NCBI RefSeq assembly: GCF_039793925.1
Contig: NZ_JBAMME010000226.1
Span: 54,728 to 118,727, forward strand
DNA from: Thermogutta sp039793925
GTDB taxonomy: Bacteria; Planctomycetota; Planctomycetia; Pirellulales; Thermoguttaceae
Direction: 5' to 3'
DNA length: 64,000 nucleotides
Part shown: piece after piece, positions 27,229 to 35,164 of the stretch
How the letters are laid out: the number at the start of each line of letters is the position of its first letter
Position numbering within the stretch: position 1 is the stretch's first letter
Notes under the pieces: generated by a model
Seen by the model: the letters and a program-made list of their open reading frames with translations, nothing else
Databases searched by the model: none
Told to the model about the DNA's origin: nothing
Made by a program: the position numbers and the translations under genes

Positions 27229-28776
27229 ATGAGCGTCACTGACGAAAAAATTCTGGTTCTCGATTTTGGCTCTCAGTATGCGCAGCTCATCGCGCGGCGC
27301 GTCCGCGAGCAAAACGTGTATGCGGCCATAGTCCGGCACGATATTCCCGCAGAAAGAGTGCAGGAGATCGGACCCCGTGGTTTGATCTTTTCGGGGGGTC
27401 CAGCCAGCGTTCATTGGAACGACAGCCCCCGCTGTGATCCCGACCTTTTTCAAATGAACCTGCCCATTTTGGGAATTTGTTACGGAATGCAACTCGTCTG
27501 TCAGAGTCTGGGGGGTAAAGTGGAAAGTCTAAGGGGGCGCGAATATGGCCCGGCTGTATGCCGTATCCGGGAACCCAATGAACTGTTTGAAGGATTACCA
27601 AACGAGTTTCAGGTATGGATGAGTCACGGTGACCAGGTGACCGCCATATCTGAAGAATTTACCGTTCTGGCCTCCACCGATAGTTGTCCATTGGCGGCCG
27701 TCAAGCATCGCCGCCGGCCGATTTACGGACTCCAGTTTCATCCGGAAGTAACGCACACCTCGTACGGGTCACAGATTCTGGCGAACTTTGTGAAACGTGT
27801 CTGCGGCTGTCAGGGAACATGGAAGCTTACGGATTTTGCTGAAGAAACGATCGCGGAAATTCGCCAACGGGTGGGCAGTGATCGTGTCATCTGTGGACTA
27901 TCCGGGGGTGTGGATTCTTCTGTGACGGCGGCCCTCCTATCTCGAGCTATAGGCGACCAAACGGCGTGCATTCTGGTCGATAACGGCCTCATGCGGCGAG
28001 GGGAGATCGAATCCGTTATCGAGGAGTTCACCAAACACTTCAAGACAGACCTCCACGTTGTCCGTGCGGAAGAGCGGTTTCTGACCGCGCTGGCCGGGGT
28101 AACCGATCCTCAGGAAAAGCGCAAGATCATTGGGCGGGTGTTTATCGACTGTTTCGCCGAGGAAGCAGCCAAGATTCCCCGGGCGAGGTTTCTTGCCCAA
28201 GGCACGCTCTATCCTGACGTGATCGAAAGCGGTGGCCTGCGTGACGGTCCGGCCGCCACGATCAAACTCCATCACAACGTCGGCGGGCTCCCGCAGGATC
28301 TCCAGTTTGAACTGATCGAGCCGCTCCGCAATCTTTTCAAGGACGAGGTTCGGCAACTCGGCCTCCAATTGGGCTTGCCGGAGGAAATCGTTTGGCGGCA
28401 TCCGTTCCCTGGTCCTGGTCTGGCGGTGCGATGTCTTGGCGCGGTGACCAAAGAGCGACTGGAAATCCTTCGTCAGGCGGACGCGATCGTCGTGGAGGAG
28501 ATCAAAAAAGCGGGCTGGTACCGCAAAACAGCGCAGGCCTTCGCCGTCCTTCTGCCGGTGCAGACTGTAGGGGTCATGGGCGATGCCCGGACGTATGAGG
28601 AGGTCATCGCCGTTCGGGCGGTCGATACCGAGGACTTTATGACAGCCGACTGGTCACGTTTGCCCTACGACCTTTTGGGCCGGATTTCCACACGTATCAT
28701 TAATGAGGTTCCCGGCATTAATCGCGTGGTGTACGATATAAGCTCGAAGCCTCCGGCAACGATCGAATGGGAGTGA
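27229..28776 (+). CDS. guaA: GMP synthase (glutamine-hydrolysing)
   Basis: Converts XMP to GMP with glutamine and ATP. 515 residues in three parts: class I glutamine amidotransferase (LDFGSQYAQLIARRVRE, catalytic Cys84 in GICYGMQ, LQFHPEVTHTSYG), ATP-pyrophosphatase domain with P-loop GLSGGVDSSVTAALL near residue 225, and the dimerisation domain at the C-terminus (FPGPGLAVRCLG, RIINEVPGINRVVYDISSKP, ending PPATIEWE). No ribosome-binding site stands out. The xseB gene begins eight bases after the stop, so the purine gene probably leads the xseB-ispA-dxs-nadK run. Confidence 0.98.
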   Translation: MSVTDEKILVLDFGSQYAQLIARRVREQNVYAAIVRHDIPAERVQEIGPRGLIFSGGPASVHWNDSPRCDPDLFQMNLPILGICYGMQLVCQSLGGKVESLRGREYGPAVCRIREPNELFEGLPNEFQVWMSHGDQVTAISEEFTVLASTDSCPLAAVKHRRRPIYGLQFHPEVTHTSYGSQILANFVKRVCGCQGTWKLTDFAEETIAEIRQRVGSDRVICGLSGGVDSSVTAALLSRAIGDQTACILVDNGLMRRGEIESVIEEFTKHFKTDLHVVRAEERFLTALAGVTDPQEKRKIIGRVFIDCFAEEAAKIPRARFLAQGTLYPDVIESGGLRDGPAATIKLHHNVGGLPQDLQFELIEPLRNLFKDEVRQLGLQLGLPEEIVWRHPFPGPGLAVRCLGAVTKERLEILRQADAIVVEEIKKAGWYRKTAQAFAVLLPVQTVGVMGDARTYEEVIAVRAVDTEDFMTADWSRLPYDLLGRISTRIINEVPGINRVVYDISSKPPATIEWE

Positions 28777-28783
28777 TTCCGCG

Positions 28784-29191
28784 ATGTTTCCCTCAACGGG
28801 CGATCCCTCCGGTAACGAGGCAGCACACCAACCAGCAGAGAGCAAGGGCTCAACGATGGCCAGGGCCTCTCAGGGTGGAGACTATCCCCAGGGCGCGGAG
28901 GAAAACCTCTCTTTCGAGGAGGCGATGACAGAGTTGGAACGGGTGGTCGAACAACTCGAGCGGGGTAATCTGGGACTCGATGCCGCTCTTCGCGCATACG
29001 AGAAAGGTATTCGGCTGATCAGGCGATGCCGAGAACTTTTGACTCGTGCTGAACAGCGGATTGAAATCCTCACCGGAATAGACGAAAACGGAACGCCCAT
29101 CACAAAACCGTTTGTGGAAGAGGAAATGTCCCTGGAAGAAAAACGGGAAAAACGAAGTCGAAGGCGGGGCGCGAAGGAGCAGGAAAGCTGA
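28784..29191 (+). CDS. xseB: Exodeoxyribonuclease VII small subunit
   Basis: Small helical subunit of exonuclease VII, which degrades single-stranded DNA. 135 residues, longer than the usual 70-85 because of a polar N-terminal extension of about 42 residues and a Lys/Arg-rich tail (EEKREKRSRRRGAKEQES). Core motif: LSFEEAMTELERVVEQLERG and LGLDAALRAYEKGIRLIRRC. GGGAG lies eight bases before the ATG, near the guaA stop. The large subunit gene xseA is not in the window. Confidence 0.93.
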   Translation: MFPSTGDPSGNEAAHQPAESKGSTMARASQGGDYPQGAEENLSFEEAMTELERVVEQLERGNLGLDAALRAYEKGIRLIRRCRELLTRAEQRIEILTGIDENGTPITKPFVEEEMSLEEKREKRSRRRGAKEQES

Positions 29192-29251
29192 GTGGTGTGG
29201 AAGCAGCGGACGTAAAATCTTGGCGTTTTTCCCGCGGGAAGTTTCTCTATT

Positions 29252-30163
29252 ATGTCCCATGTAAAAATTCCTTCTTACAACTGGCAGGAAACTGCCTCCC
29301 ATCTGGAGGAAATGCGGCAGCGAATAGATGCCGAGCTAGCGCGTCGCACCGATTTTCCGGAAGGATGTCCTCCCCGACTCAAAGAAGCCATTCGATACAG
29401 TCTTCTGTCGCCCGGGAAAAGATTTCGGCCACTTTTGGTGCTCCTCAGCACAGAGGCGTGCGGGAAGGAATGGGATCGCGCGTTACCAGCGGCCTGCGCC
29501 GTCGAAATGATTCATGCTTATTCACTCATTCATGACGATTTGCCGGCCATGGATAACGACGATTTGCGCCGGGGTCAGCCCACGTGTCATCGCAAGTTTG
29601 GCGAGGCGACGGCAATCCTTGCTGGTGATGCGCTTTTGACACTTGCATTTGAGACTTTGGCAAAGGACATCCATCCCCCCCATTTGGCGGCGGAATGCTG
29701 CAGGTTGCTGGCGGAGGCTGCGGGGCCGTGCCAATTGGTTGGAGGACAGGCAGACGACATTCTGGCGGCGGAGTCAGACGGTTCGCTCGATTTGCTTGAG
29801 TCTATTCATCGGCGAAAAACGGGGGCTTTGATAGAAGCATCCCTCATGTTAGGGGGAACCGTGGCAGAAGCTACGGAGGAGGTTTTGCGCGGATTGCGCG
29901 AATACGGCAGGGCACTGGGGCTCGCTTTCCAAATCACGGACGACTTGCTCGATCTCGAAGGTGATGAAAAATTGGTAGGGAAACGCTTGAAAAAAGACGA
30001 CGCCCAGAAAAAATTGACATTCCCACGTTTCTTGGGGATCGAGAAAAGCCGCGAGATGGTTGGCCAGCTCCTTTCTCGGGCTGCCGAGGTCTTGGGGCGT
30101 TTACCGATTGATGGTCGCCATCTCGTGGCGCTGGCCTTTTTTGTGGGGACCCGGAAACACTGA
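29252..30163 (+). CDS. ispA: Polyprenyl (farnesyl/geranylgeranyl) diphosphate synthase
   Basis: Trans-prenyltransferase that condenses isopentenyl diphosphate with allylic diphosphates. 303 residues. The first aspartate-rich motif is YSLIHDDLPAMDNDDLRRG with the lysine/arginine of KFGEATAILAGDALLT after it; the second is FQITDDLLDLEGDEKLVGK. LSPGKRFRPLLVLLS is the usual N-terminal patch. Product chain length cannot be read with certainty. The dxs start codon overlaps its stop (ATGA-type), so the two are translationally coupled, as in the xseB-ispA-dxs order known from Escherichia coli. Confidence 0.96.
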   Translation: MSHVKIPSYNWQETASHLEEMRQRIDAELARRTDFPEGCPPRLKEAIRYSLLSPGKRFRPLLVLLSTEACGKEWDRALPAACAVEMIHAYSLIHDDLPAMDNDDLRRGQPTCHRKFGEATAILAGDALLTLAFETLAKDIHPPHLAAECCRLLAEAAGPCQLVGGQADDILAAESDGSLDLLESIHRRKTGALIEASLMLGGTVAEATEEVLRGLREYGRALGLAFQITDDLLDLEGDEKLVGKRLKKDDAQKKLTFPRFLGIEKSREMVGQLLSRAAEVLGRLPIDGRHLVALAFFVGTRKH

Positions 30164-32070
30164 TGGTTAAGATTCTCAACCGCATCAAGTCGCCTCGGGA
30201 TCTTCAATCGCTCAGTTTGGAGGAACTGCAGGAACTGGCTGGCGAAATTCGCGAGACGATGTGCCAACTCCTCGGCACACGATCCGCCCATTTTGCCTCC
30301 AATCTTGGTGTCGTGGAGCTGACGCTTGCGCTACATACCGTCTTTGACTTTTCTCGAGATCGTCTTATTTGGGATACCGGCCATCAGGTGTATCCCCACA
30401 AAATGATCACGGGACGGTTCGATCGCTTTCACACCATTCGGACCAAGGGTGGTTTGATGGGCTATCCCAACCCGGCGGAAAGCCCCTACGATCTGTTCAT
30501 GACCGGTCATGCGGGATGCAGCATTTCCACGGCTGTCGGTCTCAAATGTGGCGATGATCTGGTTCGGCCGGAAGAACATCGCCATGTCGTGGCCGTCATT
30601 GGCGATGGGGCGTTTCCCTCCGGAATCGTGTCCGAGGCCATGAACCACGCGGGATGGCTCAAAAAGCCGCTCATTGTCGTCCTTAATGACAATCGGATGT
30701 CCATTTGCCAGCGGGTTGGCGGTATTGCTGAATACCTCGACCGGCTGCGGATGGCCCCACTCTATTCCGGCATAAAGAACGAAATTTACAATCTGTTGTC
30801 CAGGGTGCCACTGGTCGGCACGTCGATGGAGCGTCTGCTGGACCAACTCCGGGACGCCATCAAAGCGGGAATGCTGGGTGGGATGCTGTTTGAGGAACTG
30901 GGATTTCGGTACATCGGGCCTGTTGACGGGCATAACATCGCGCAACTTCAGAAGTACCTTCGAATGGTCAAGCAGTTCCCCGGGCCGGTGCTCCTCCACG
31001 TATTGACCGAGAAAGGCCGCGGCTTTCCGCCGGCCGAGCGCGATCCCCGAACATTTCACGCGCCTGCACCGTTCCATCGGATTAATGGCACTGAAGTCGC
31101 TTTCAAGAGTAACGGCTCCTCGGTGACGTTCACCGAAGTAGCGCGGAATGCCATTCTCGAGCAGATGCGGAAGAACAAGCGAGTGGTGGTGATCACGGCC
31201 GCCATGTGCCAGGGGAATATGCTTGAACCGGTCCGCGACGAATTCCCCGATCGCTATTTCGATGTGGGAATTTGTGAATCGCATGCGGTGGGGTTTGCCG
31301 CGGGTTTGGCCAAGGCAGGCGTCCGTCCCATCGTCGATATTTACAGCACATTTCTCCAGCGCGCGTATGATCAACTTTTCCAGGAGGTGTCGCTCCAAAA
31401 TCTGCCTGTTGTTTTCATGATGGATCGGGCTGGTGTGGTGGGCGCGGATGGCCCGACTCACCATGGCGTGTTTGATTTTGCTTATTTCCGTCCTTTCCCG
31501 AATGTAACAGTGATGGCCCCCGGCGATGCCGCTGATCTTCCGGCAATGCTGGAATTTGCCCTCGCGCATGATGGGCCAGTCGCCATTCGTTACCCCAAAG
31601 CCAAGGCAGAAAAAGTGCCGCGGCCGTTCACACCGGTAACCTTGGGCAAAGCCGAGCGCATTCGGGCCGGGAGCGACGGAACTATTATCTGTTGCGGGGC
31701 ACTCTTGCCCGCATGTGTTGCTGCTGCGGAACAACTGGCTCAAGAAGGGCTCGACTTTGGCGTGATCAATGCTCGATTCGTAAAGCCGCTGGACACCGAG
31801 ACCATTCTTTCCGCGATCGAAGAAAGTCCGGTGGTGGTAACGGTGGAGGAAGGTGTTCTTCAGGGCGGGTTTGGAAGTGCGGTATTGGAAGCCGCGAACG
31901 ATGCAAGCTTGAATACGTCTCATATCAAGCGATTGGGTATTCCTGACCGCTTTGTGGAGCATGCCGAGCGAGGAGAGCAACTCGCTGACCTCGGACTTAA
32001 CGTGCAGGGAATCGCCCGGGCTTGCCGACAGGCGGCAGAACGACGCTGTCACCGGAGAGCTTTTTCTTGA
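30163..32070 (+). CDS. dxs: 1-Deoxy-D-xylulose-5-phosphate synthase
   Basis: First enzyme of the MEP isoprenoid pathway; condenses pyruvate and glyceraldehyde 3-phosphate with thiamine diphosphate. 635 residues. Motifs: DTGHQVYPHKMITGR, GHAGCSISTAVGL, the TPP site GDGAFPSGIVSEAMNHAG ending in LNDNRMSI, IGPVDGHN, and the transketolase pyrimidine motif in FMMDRAGVVGADGPTHHG. The C-terminal domain has VTVEEGVLQGGFGSAVLE and LGIPDRFVEHAERGEQLADL. The ATG overlaps the ispA stop by one base. nadK follows after 59 bp. Confidence 0.97.
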   Translation: MVKILNRIKSPRDLQSLSLEELQELAGEIRETMCQLLGTRSAHFASNLGVVELTLALHTVFDFSRDRLIWDTGHQVYPHKMITGRFDRFHTIRTKGGLMGYPNPAESPYDLFMTGHAGCSISTAVGLKCGDDLVRPEEHRHVVAVIGDGAFPSGIVSEAMNHAGWLKKPLIVVLNDNRMSICQRVGGIAEYLDRLRMAPLYSGIKNEIYNLLSRVPLVGTSMERLLDQLRDAIKAGMLGGMLFEELGFRYIGPVDGHNIAQLQKYLRMVKQFPGPVLLHVLTEKGRGFPPAERDPRTFHAPAPFHRINGTEVAFKSNGSSVTFTEVARNAILEQMRKNKRVVVITAAMCQGNMLEPVRDEFPDRYFDVGICESHAVGFAAGLAKAGVRPIVDIYSTFLQRAYDQLFQEVSLQNLPVVFMMDRAGVVGADGPTHHGVFDFAYFRPFPNVTVMAPGDAADLPAMLEFALAHDGPVAIRYPKAKAEKVPRPFTPVTLGKAERIRAGSDGTIICCGALLPACVAAAEQLAQEGLDFGVINARFVKPLDTETILSAIEESPVVVTVEEGVLQGGFGSAVLEAANDASLNTSHIKRLGIPDRFVEHAERGEQLADLGLNVQGIARACRQAAERRCHRRAFS

Positions 32071-32129
32071 CTGATTCTCCGCGGAATGGTGTCGAGCCCT
32101 CAACCTGTTCTCCGGCGAGAGATTCCGCT

Positions 32130-32987
32130 ATGAAAGTGATCATCCTTGGATATGGGGGGCGGCCGGACGTCGTGCGGGAGGTCAACCGCCTCAAATCGAC
32201 GATCGAACGTCATGCGGAAATTCTGGTCATCGACCTGACGGGTGAGGTTGACCTGTCGCAATACCAGGCGGACTTTGCCATCGTCTTCGGTGGCGACGGT
32301 TCAATTCTGCGGGCGGCTCGACAGATGGGCAACCGGCAGCTCCCCGTCATTGCCGTGAATCTCGGCCGGTTGGGGTTTCTGGCCGATATTTCGCCGCACG
32401 AATTGGAGGCTCTGCTGGTTCTTGCCGAACGCGGCCCACTTCCCGTCATCGATCACCTGATGCTGCATTGTGAGCTGAAGCGTGATGGTGAGAGCTGCGG
32501 ATCATGGTTGGTGCTCAACGAGGTCGCGATTCTCAATGGGCCGCCTTTTAGTTTGCTGGACGTGGAACTGTGGGTGGACCACGACCTGGCAACGGTGTAC
32601 TCTGGGGATGGATTGATTCTCGCCACCCCGGTCGGTTCTACCGCTCACTCGCTGTCTGCCGGTGGTCCGATCCTTCGTAAAGACCTTGATGCGGTGGTCA
32701 TTTCCCCCATCAGTCCACATACACTCTCTAATCGACCGGTAGTCGATTCTGCCGATCGCACGTACGAACTCCGGGTTCTCAACCCGCAGCCCAACACGAT
32801 GTTGGTCATCGATGGCCAAGCGATCGATACCCTCCGCGGGGAAGATTGCGTACGGGTTCGGCGTGCCGAACCACGATTTCAGCTTGTCAGCGCTCCGGGG
32901 CACAGTTACTACCGAACGCTTCGAGAAAAGCTCGGCTGGGGAGGCCATACCCGCTCCAGTGTTCCACCCATCCCAAATATTCCCTGA
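32130..32987 (+). CDS. nadK: NAD kinase
   Basis: Phosphorylates NAD to NADP. 285 residues from ATG 32130 (start MKVIILGYGG); the open frame extends upstream into dxs but without family content. Motifs: FGGDGSILRAARQMG (the GGDG catalytic loop), AVNLGRLGFLADISPHEL, and YSGDGLILATPVGSTAHSLS with AGGPI. NADPH supply fits the preceding isoprenoid genes, which consume reducing power. Last gene of the run; 330 bp with an inverted repeat follows. Confidence 0.96.
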   Translation: MKVIILGYGGRPDVVREVNRLKSTIERHAEILVIDLTGEVDLSQYQADFAIVFGGDGSILRAARQMGNRQLPVIAVNLGRLGFLADISPHELEALLVLAERGPLPVIDHLMLHCELKRDGESCGSWLVLNEVAILNGPPFSLLDVELWVDHDLATVYSGDGLILATPVGSTAHSLSAGGPILRKDLDAVVISPISPHTLSNRPVVDSADRTYELRVLNPQPNTMLVIDGQAIDTLRGEDCVRVRRAEPRFQLVSAPGHSYYRTLREKLGWGGHTRSSVPPIPNIP

Positions 32988-33354
32988 CCTCCGTGGCGTC
33001 TTTCGGCCAAACACGCGTAGTTTGCCGGAAGCGCCCCGTTCACGCAAAAAGTGCCTGATAGACCCATGGTCACGTTGTTCTACGGCTTGGGTGGGCAAAG
33101 GGGCGCTTTCCTCCCGTAGCCAAACCGTACCGCAAAAACTCTACCCTTTTTCCGCAGAAATCCCAACTTTCCAAAAGCTGCGATTGCAAGAAATTGACCT
33201 TTGCGACCGAGCGTTCTCCTTCTATAACAGTGACAGTCCGTATCACGGCCGTCGGTCGTTTGTGGCTTCAAACTGGTGTTCATGGACAACTTAGCGGAAC
33301 CGAATCGCCTGGGCTTGGATGAATCGTTTCCACCGCAGTGACAGGGACGTCATC
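32988..33354. other. Intergenic with inverted repeat and promoter
   Basis: About 365 bp without a gene. It holds a separated inverted repeat, GGAAGCGCCCC at 33027-33037 and GGGGCGCTTTCC at 33100-33111, and a promoter listed separately. The repeat could fold into a stem with a 62-nt loop region that has further possible pairing. It is either a complex terminator for nadK or a small structured RNA. Confidence 0.5.
33201..33228 (+). promoter_or_regulatory. Predicted promoter of the secreted 306-aa protein
   Basis: TTGCGA at 33201-33206, 16-bp spacer, TATAAC at 33223-33228. The predicted leader to ATG 33355 is about 120 nt. Confidence 0.55.
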
Positions 33355-34275
33355 ATGAGTCTTGCGAAACGCCATGTCTTAATGAGCGTTTGGTTGCTTT
33401 GCTTGGTCGTAGTCGGTCTCGCAAGGCTTTGCGCCGGAGACGAGCCGGACAAGGCATCAAGCTTTCAACCCGGTCGCTATCGCCTCCGCTACAGCCTTCA
33501 GCCCGGTGAGGAGCTCCGCTGGCGCGTTGTCCACAGAGCGAGCGTTCGCACGGTCGTGACCCAAACAGAACAAACGGCCGAGACAGTGACGCAGTCCGTC
33601 AAAACGTGGAAGGTCCTTTCTCGCCGGCCAGACGGAACAGTGACCTTCCAATTGCAAGTGGACGACGTGGATATGACGCATCGCATAGGGGGACGTCCCG
33701 AGGTGCGATATTCGACTCGTGAGAAGCAGGATCCGCCCCTGGGATTCGAGGATGTCGCCAAGACGGTGGGCAAGCCGCTCGCCAGGATTACCCTCGATAC
33801 TCGGGGCCACGTCCTCGAAAGGGAACAATTGGAACCCGATGCCTTCCAGACCCACGGTTACCTGACGGTCCCATTCCCGGAGGAGCCCGTCGCCGTTGGT
33901 GAGTCGTGGACTTTTCCGGATGAAATTATGGTCCCGCTGCGCAATGGAACCGTCAAGAAAGTCAAGGTTCAGCAGAAGTTCACACTTGTCTCAGTGAAGA
34001 ATGACGTGGCCACGATTGACGTAAAAACCCAGGTGCTCACACCGATCGACGACCCCGAAGTGGAAGTTCAGCTCGTCCAGCGATTAAGCGAAGGCACCAT
34101 CAAGTTCGATGTCGCGGCTGGACACATTCTTTCCCAGCAAATCGAAGTAGATCGCCAGGTGGTTGGGTTTCAGGGTCCGGCAAGCAGCTTTCACTACCGC
34201 ACGCGCTTCACTGAGGATTTCCTCGTCGACAAGGTCGCCGAACGTGCCACATCCACCCAACAACTCGATCGCTAA
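33355..34275 (+). CDS. Secreted hypothetical protein
   Basis: 306 residues from the ATG at 33355. The signal peptide spans about residues 1-28 (KRHVLMSVWLLCLVVVGLA then LCAGDE). The mature part is beta-rich, with alternating hydrophobic residues (YRLRYSLQPGEELRWRVVHR, TVTFQLQVDDVDMTH) and a closing region with repeated QIEVDRQVVGFQG-like strands. I have a weak impression of the DUF6263-like secreted proteins seen in planctomycetes. No catalytic residues stand out. A stand-alone gene with its own promoter. Confidence 0.75.
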   Translation: MSLAKRHVLMSVWLLCLVVVGLARLCAGDEPDKASSFQPGRYRLRYSLQPGEELRWRVVHRASVRTVVTQTEQTAETVTQSVKTWKVLSRRPDGTVTFQLQVDDVDMTHRIGGRPEVRYSTREKQDPPLGFEDVAKTVGKPLARITLDTRGHVLEREQLEPDAFQTHGYLTVPFPEEPVAVGESWTFPDEIMVPLRNGTVKKVKVQQKFTLVSVKNDVATIDVKTQVLTPIDDPEVEVQLVQRLSEGTIKFDVAAGHILSQQIEVDRQVVGFQGPASSFHYRTRFTEDFLVDKVAERATSTQQLDR

Positions 34276-34311
34276 AAAAATCAAGCTTCATACCCCGTCG
34301 ATCACGGCACC

Positions 34312-34854
34312 CTACAGCCTCGCGGCTTCATACTCATAGTGGTCAGTGAGAAGCCACCGGTTATTGACCTTTTCAAAGATGACGGTGAACCTAGCGGCGT
34401 ACACCTCGTAAACCTGTTCCGCGGTTTTTTCACGAAATTCATAACGAAAAACTGCGAAGAAGCGGGCTTCTGCCGTGGGAGGATTCGAGCGGGGGTGGAC
34501 TTCGATTTTTAGATCAGAAATGTGGATTCCGGTGAAACGGACGAGATTCATCGCCCAAATTGCTCGCTCCCGTGTTTTTACAGCGGAGGGAGACAGAAAG
34601 GTCAGAACGCGGTCCAGATCGTTTTCGCGGAGCGCGGACACGCCATCACGAATCGTTTGCTCCACGGCTTCTCGGTCGGTTATTACGAGATAGTCGGCCA
34701 GAAGCACCAGACCGAGCACGGCGGCTGCGCCTCCCATACCCCACAAAAACGGCTTCTGAACGGTAGCAATAAAGAAAAGGCCGAGAATCGCCTCTACGAT
34801 CACAATCATGAGCACCACAGGAGTGGGATCGTCGACAATCCAGTTCAGGTTCAT
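34312..34854 (-). CDS. Small membrane protein with NTF2-like C-terminal domain
   Basis: 180 residues from ATG 34854 (MNLNWIVDDPTPVVLM); the open frame extends 68 codons upstream but this part has no family-like content. Two membrane helices: PVVLMIVIVEAILGLFFIAT (about 11-30) and LWGMGGAAAVLGLVLLADYL (about 36-55). The soluble remainder (EQTIRDGVSALRENDLDRVL, then AVFRYEFREKTAEQVYEVYA and WLLTDHYEYE) has the length and strand pattern of an NTF2/SnoaL-like fold. Function unknown. It is divergent from the toroid-fold gene. Confidence 0.7.
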   Translation of the reverse strand: MNLNWIVDDPTPVVLMIVIVEAILGLFFIATVQKPFLWGMGGAAAVLGLVLLADYLVITDREAVEQTIRDGVSALRENDLDRVLTFLSPSAVKTRERAIWAMNLVRFTGIHISDLKIEVHPRSNPPTAEARFFAVFRYEFREKTAEQVYEVYAARFTVIFEKVNNRWLLTDHYEYEAARL

Positions 34855-35164
34855 GTGGAGTCCCAGCCTTGCCAACGAGAATTCGCGATCTTCACGCAGA
34901 ATTTGAACTTCAACACAGCGACAAACACTTTGTAACCTGTCCTTCGCTTCTATTGTTGCCAATCCAAATGGGATACGAAACAACCTATTCGGAAAGTTGA
35001 CTGGATCGTCCTCCACCGGTTCCTCGCAATTGCCGGAGCGGCGCTCTGAAATGTGCAAAAATGGCTAAGATCTCGAAAAAGGCCAGTGAAAAACATGGGC
35101 TTTTTCGTTCAGGCTGGTACAATGAGCATTAGAGCAGGCGTTTGGATGTCACAAAGAGGAGACG
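34855..35164. other. Divergent intergenic region, no gene seen
   Basis: 310 bp between two divergent starts. A plus-strand extended -10 promoter is listed at 35115-35123. The frame that extends from the small membrane protein into it is probably not translated. Confidence 0.5.
35115..35123 (+). promoter_or_regulatory. Extended -10 promoter candidate of the toroid-fold gene
   Basis: TGG followed by TACAAT, the TGn extended -10 form; the -35 region is poor. The leader to the start at 35165 would be about 35 nt. Confidence 0.4.

Noticed and set aside
30331..32103. 590-codon open frame antisense to dxs
   Set aside because: A GC-rich shadow of dxs: no ribosome-binding site, no domain, and dxs in the other strand is unmistakable.
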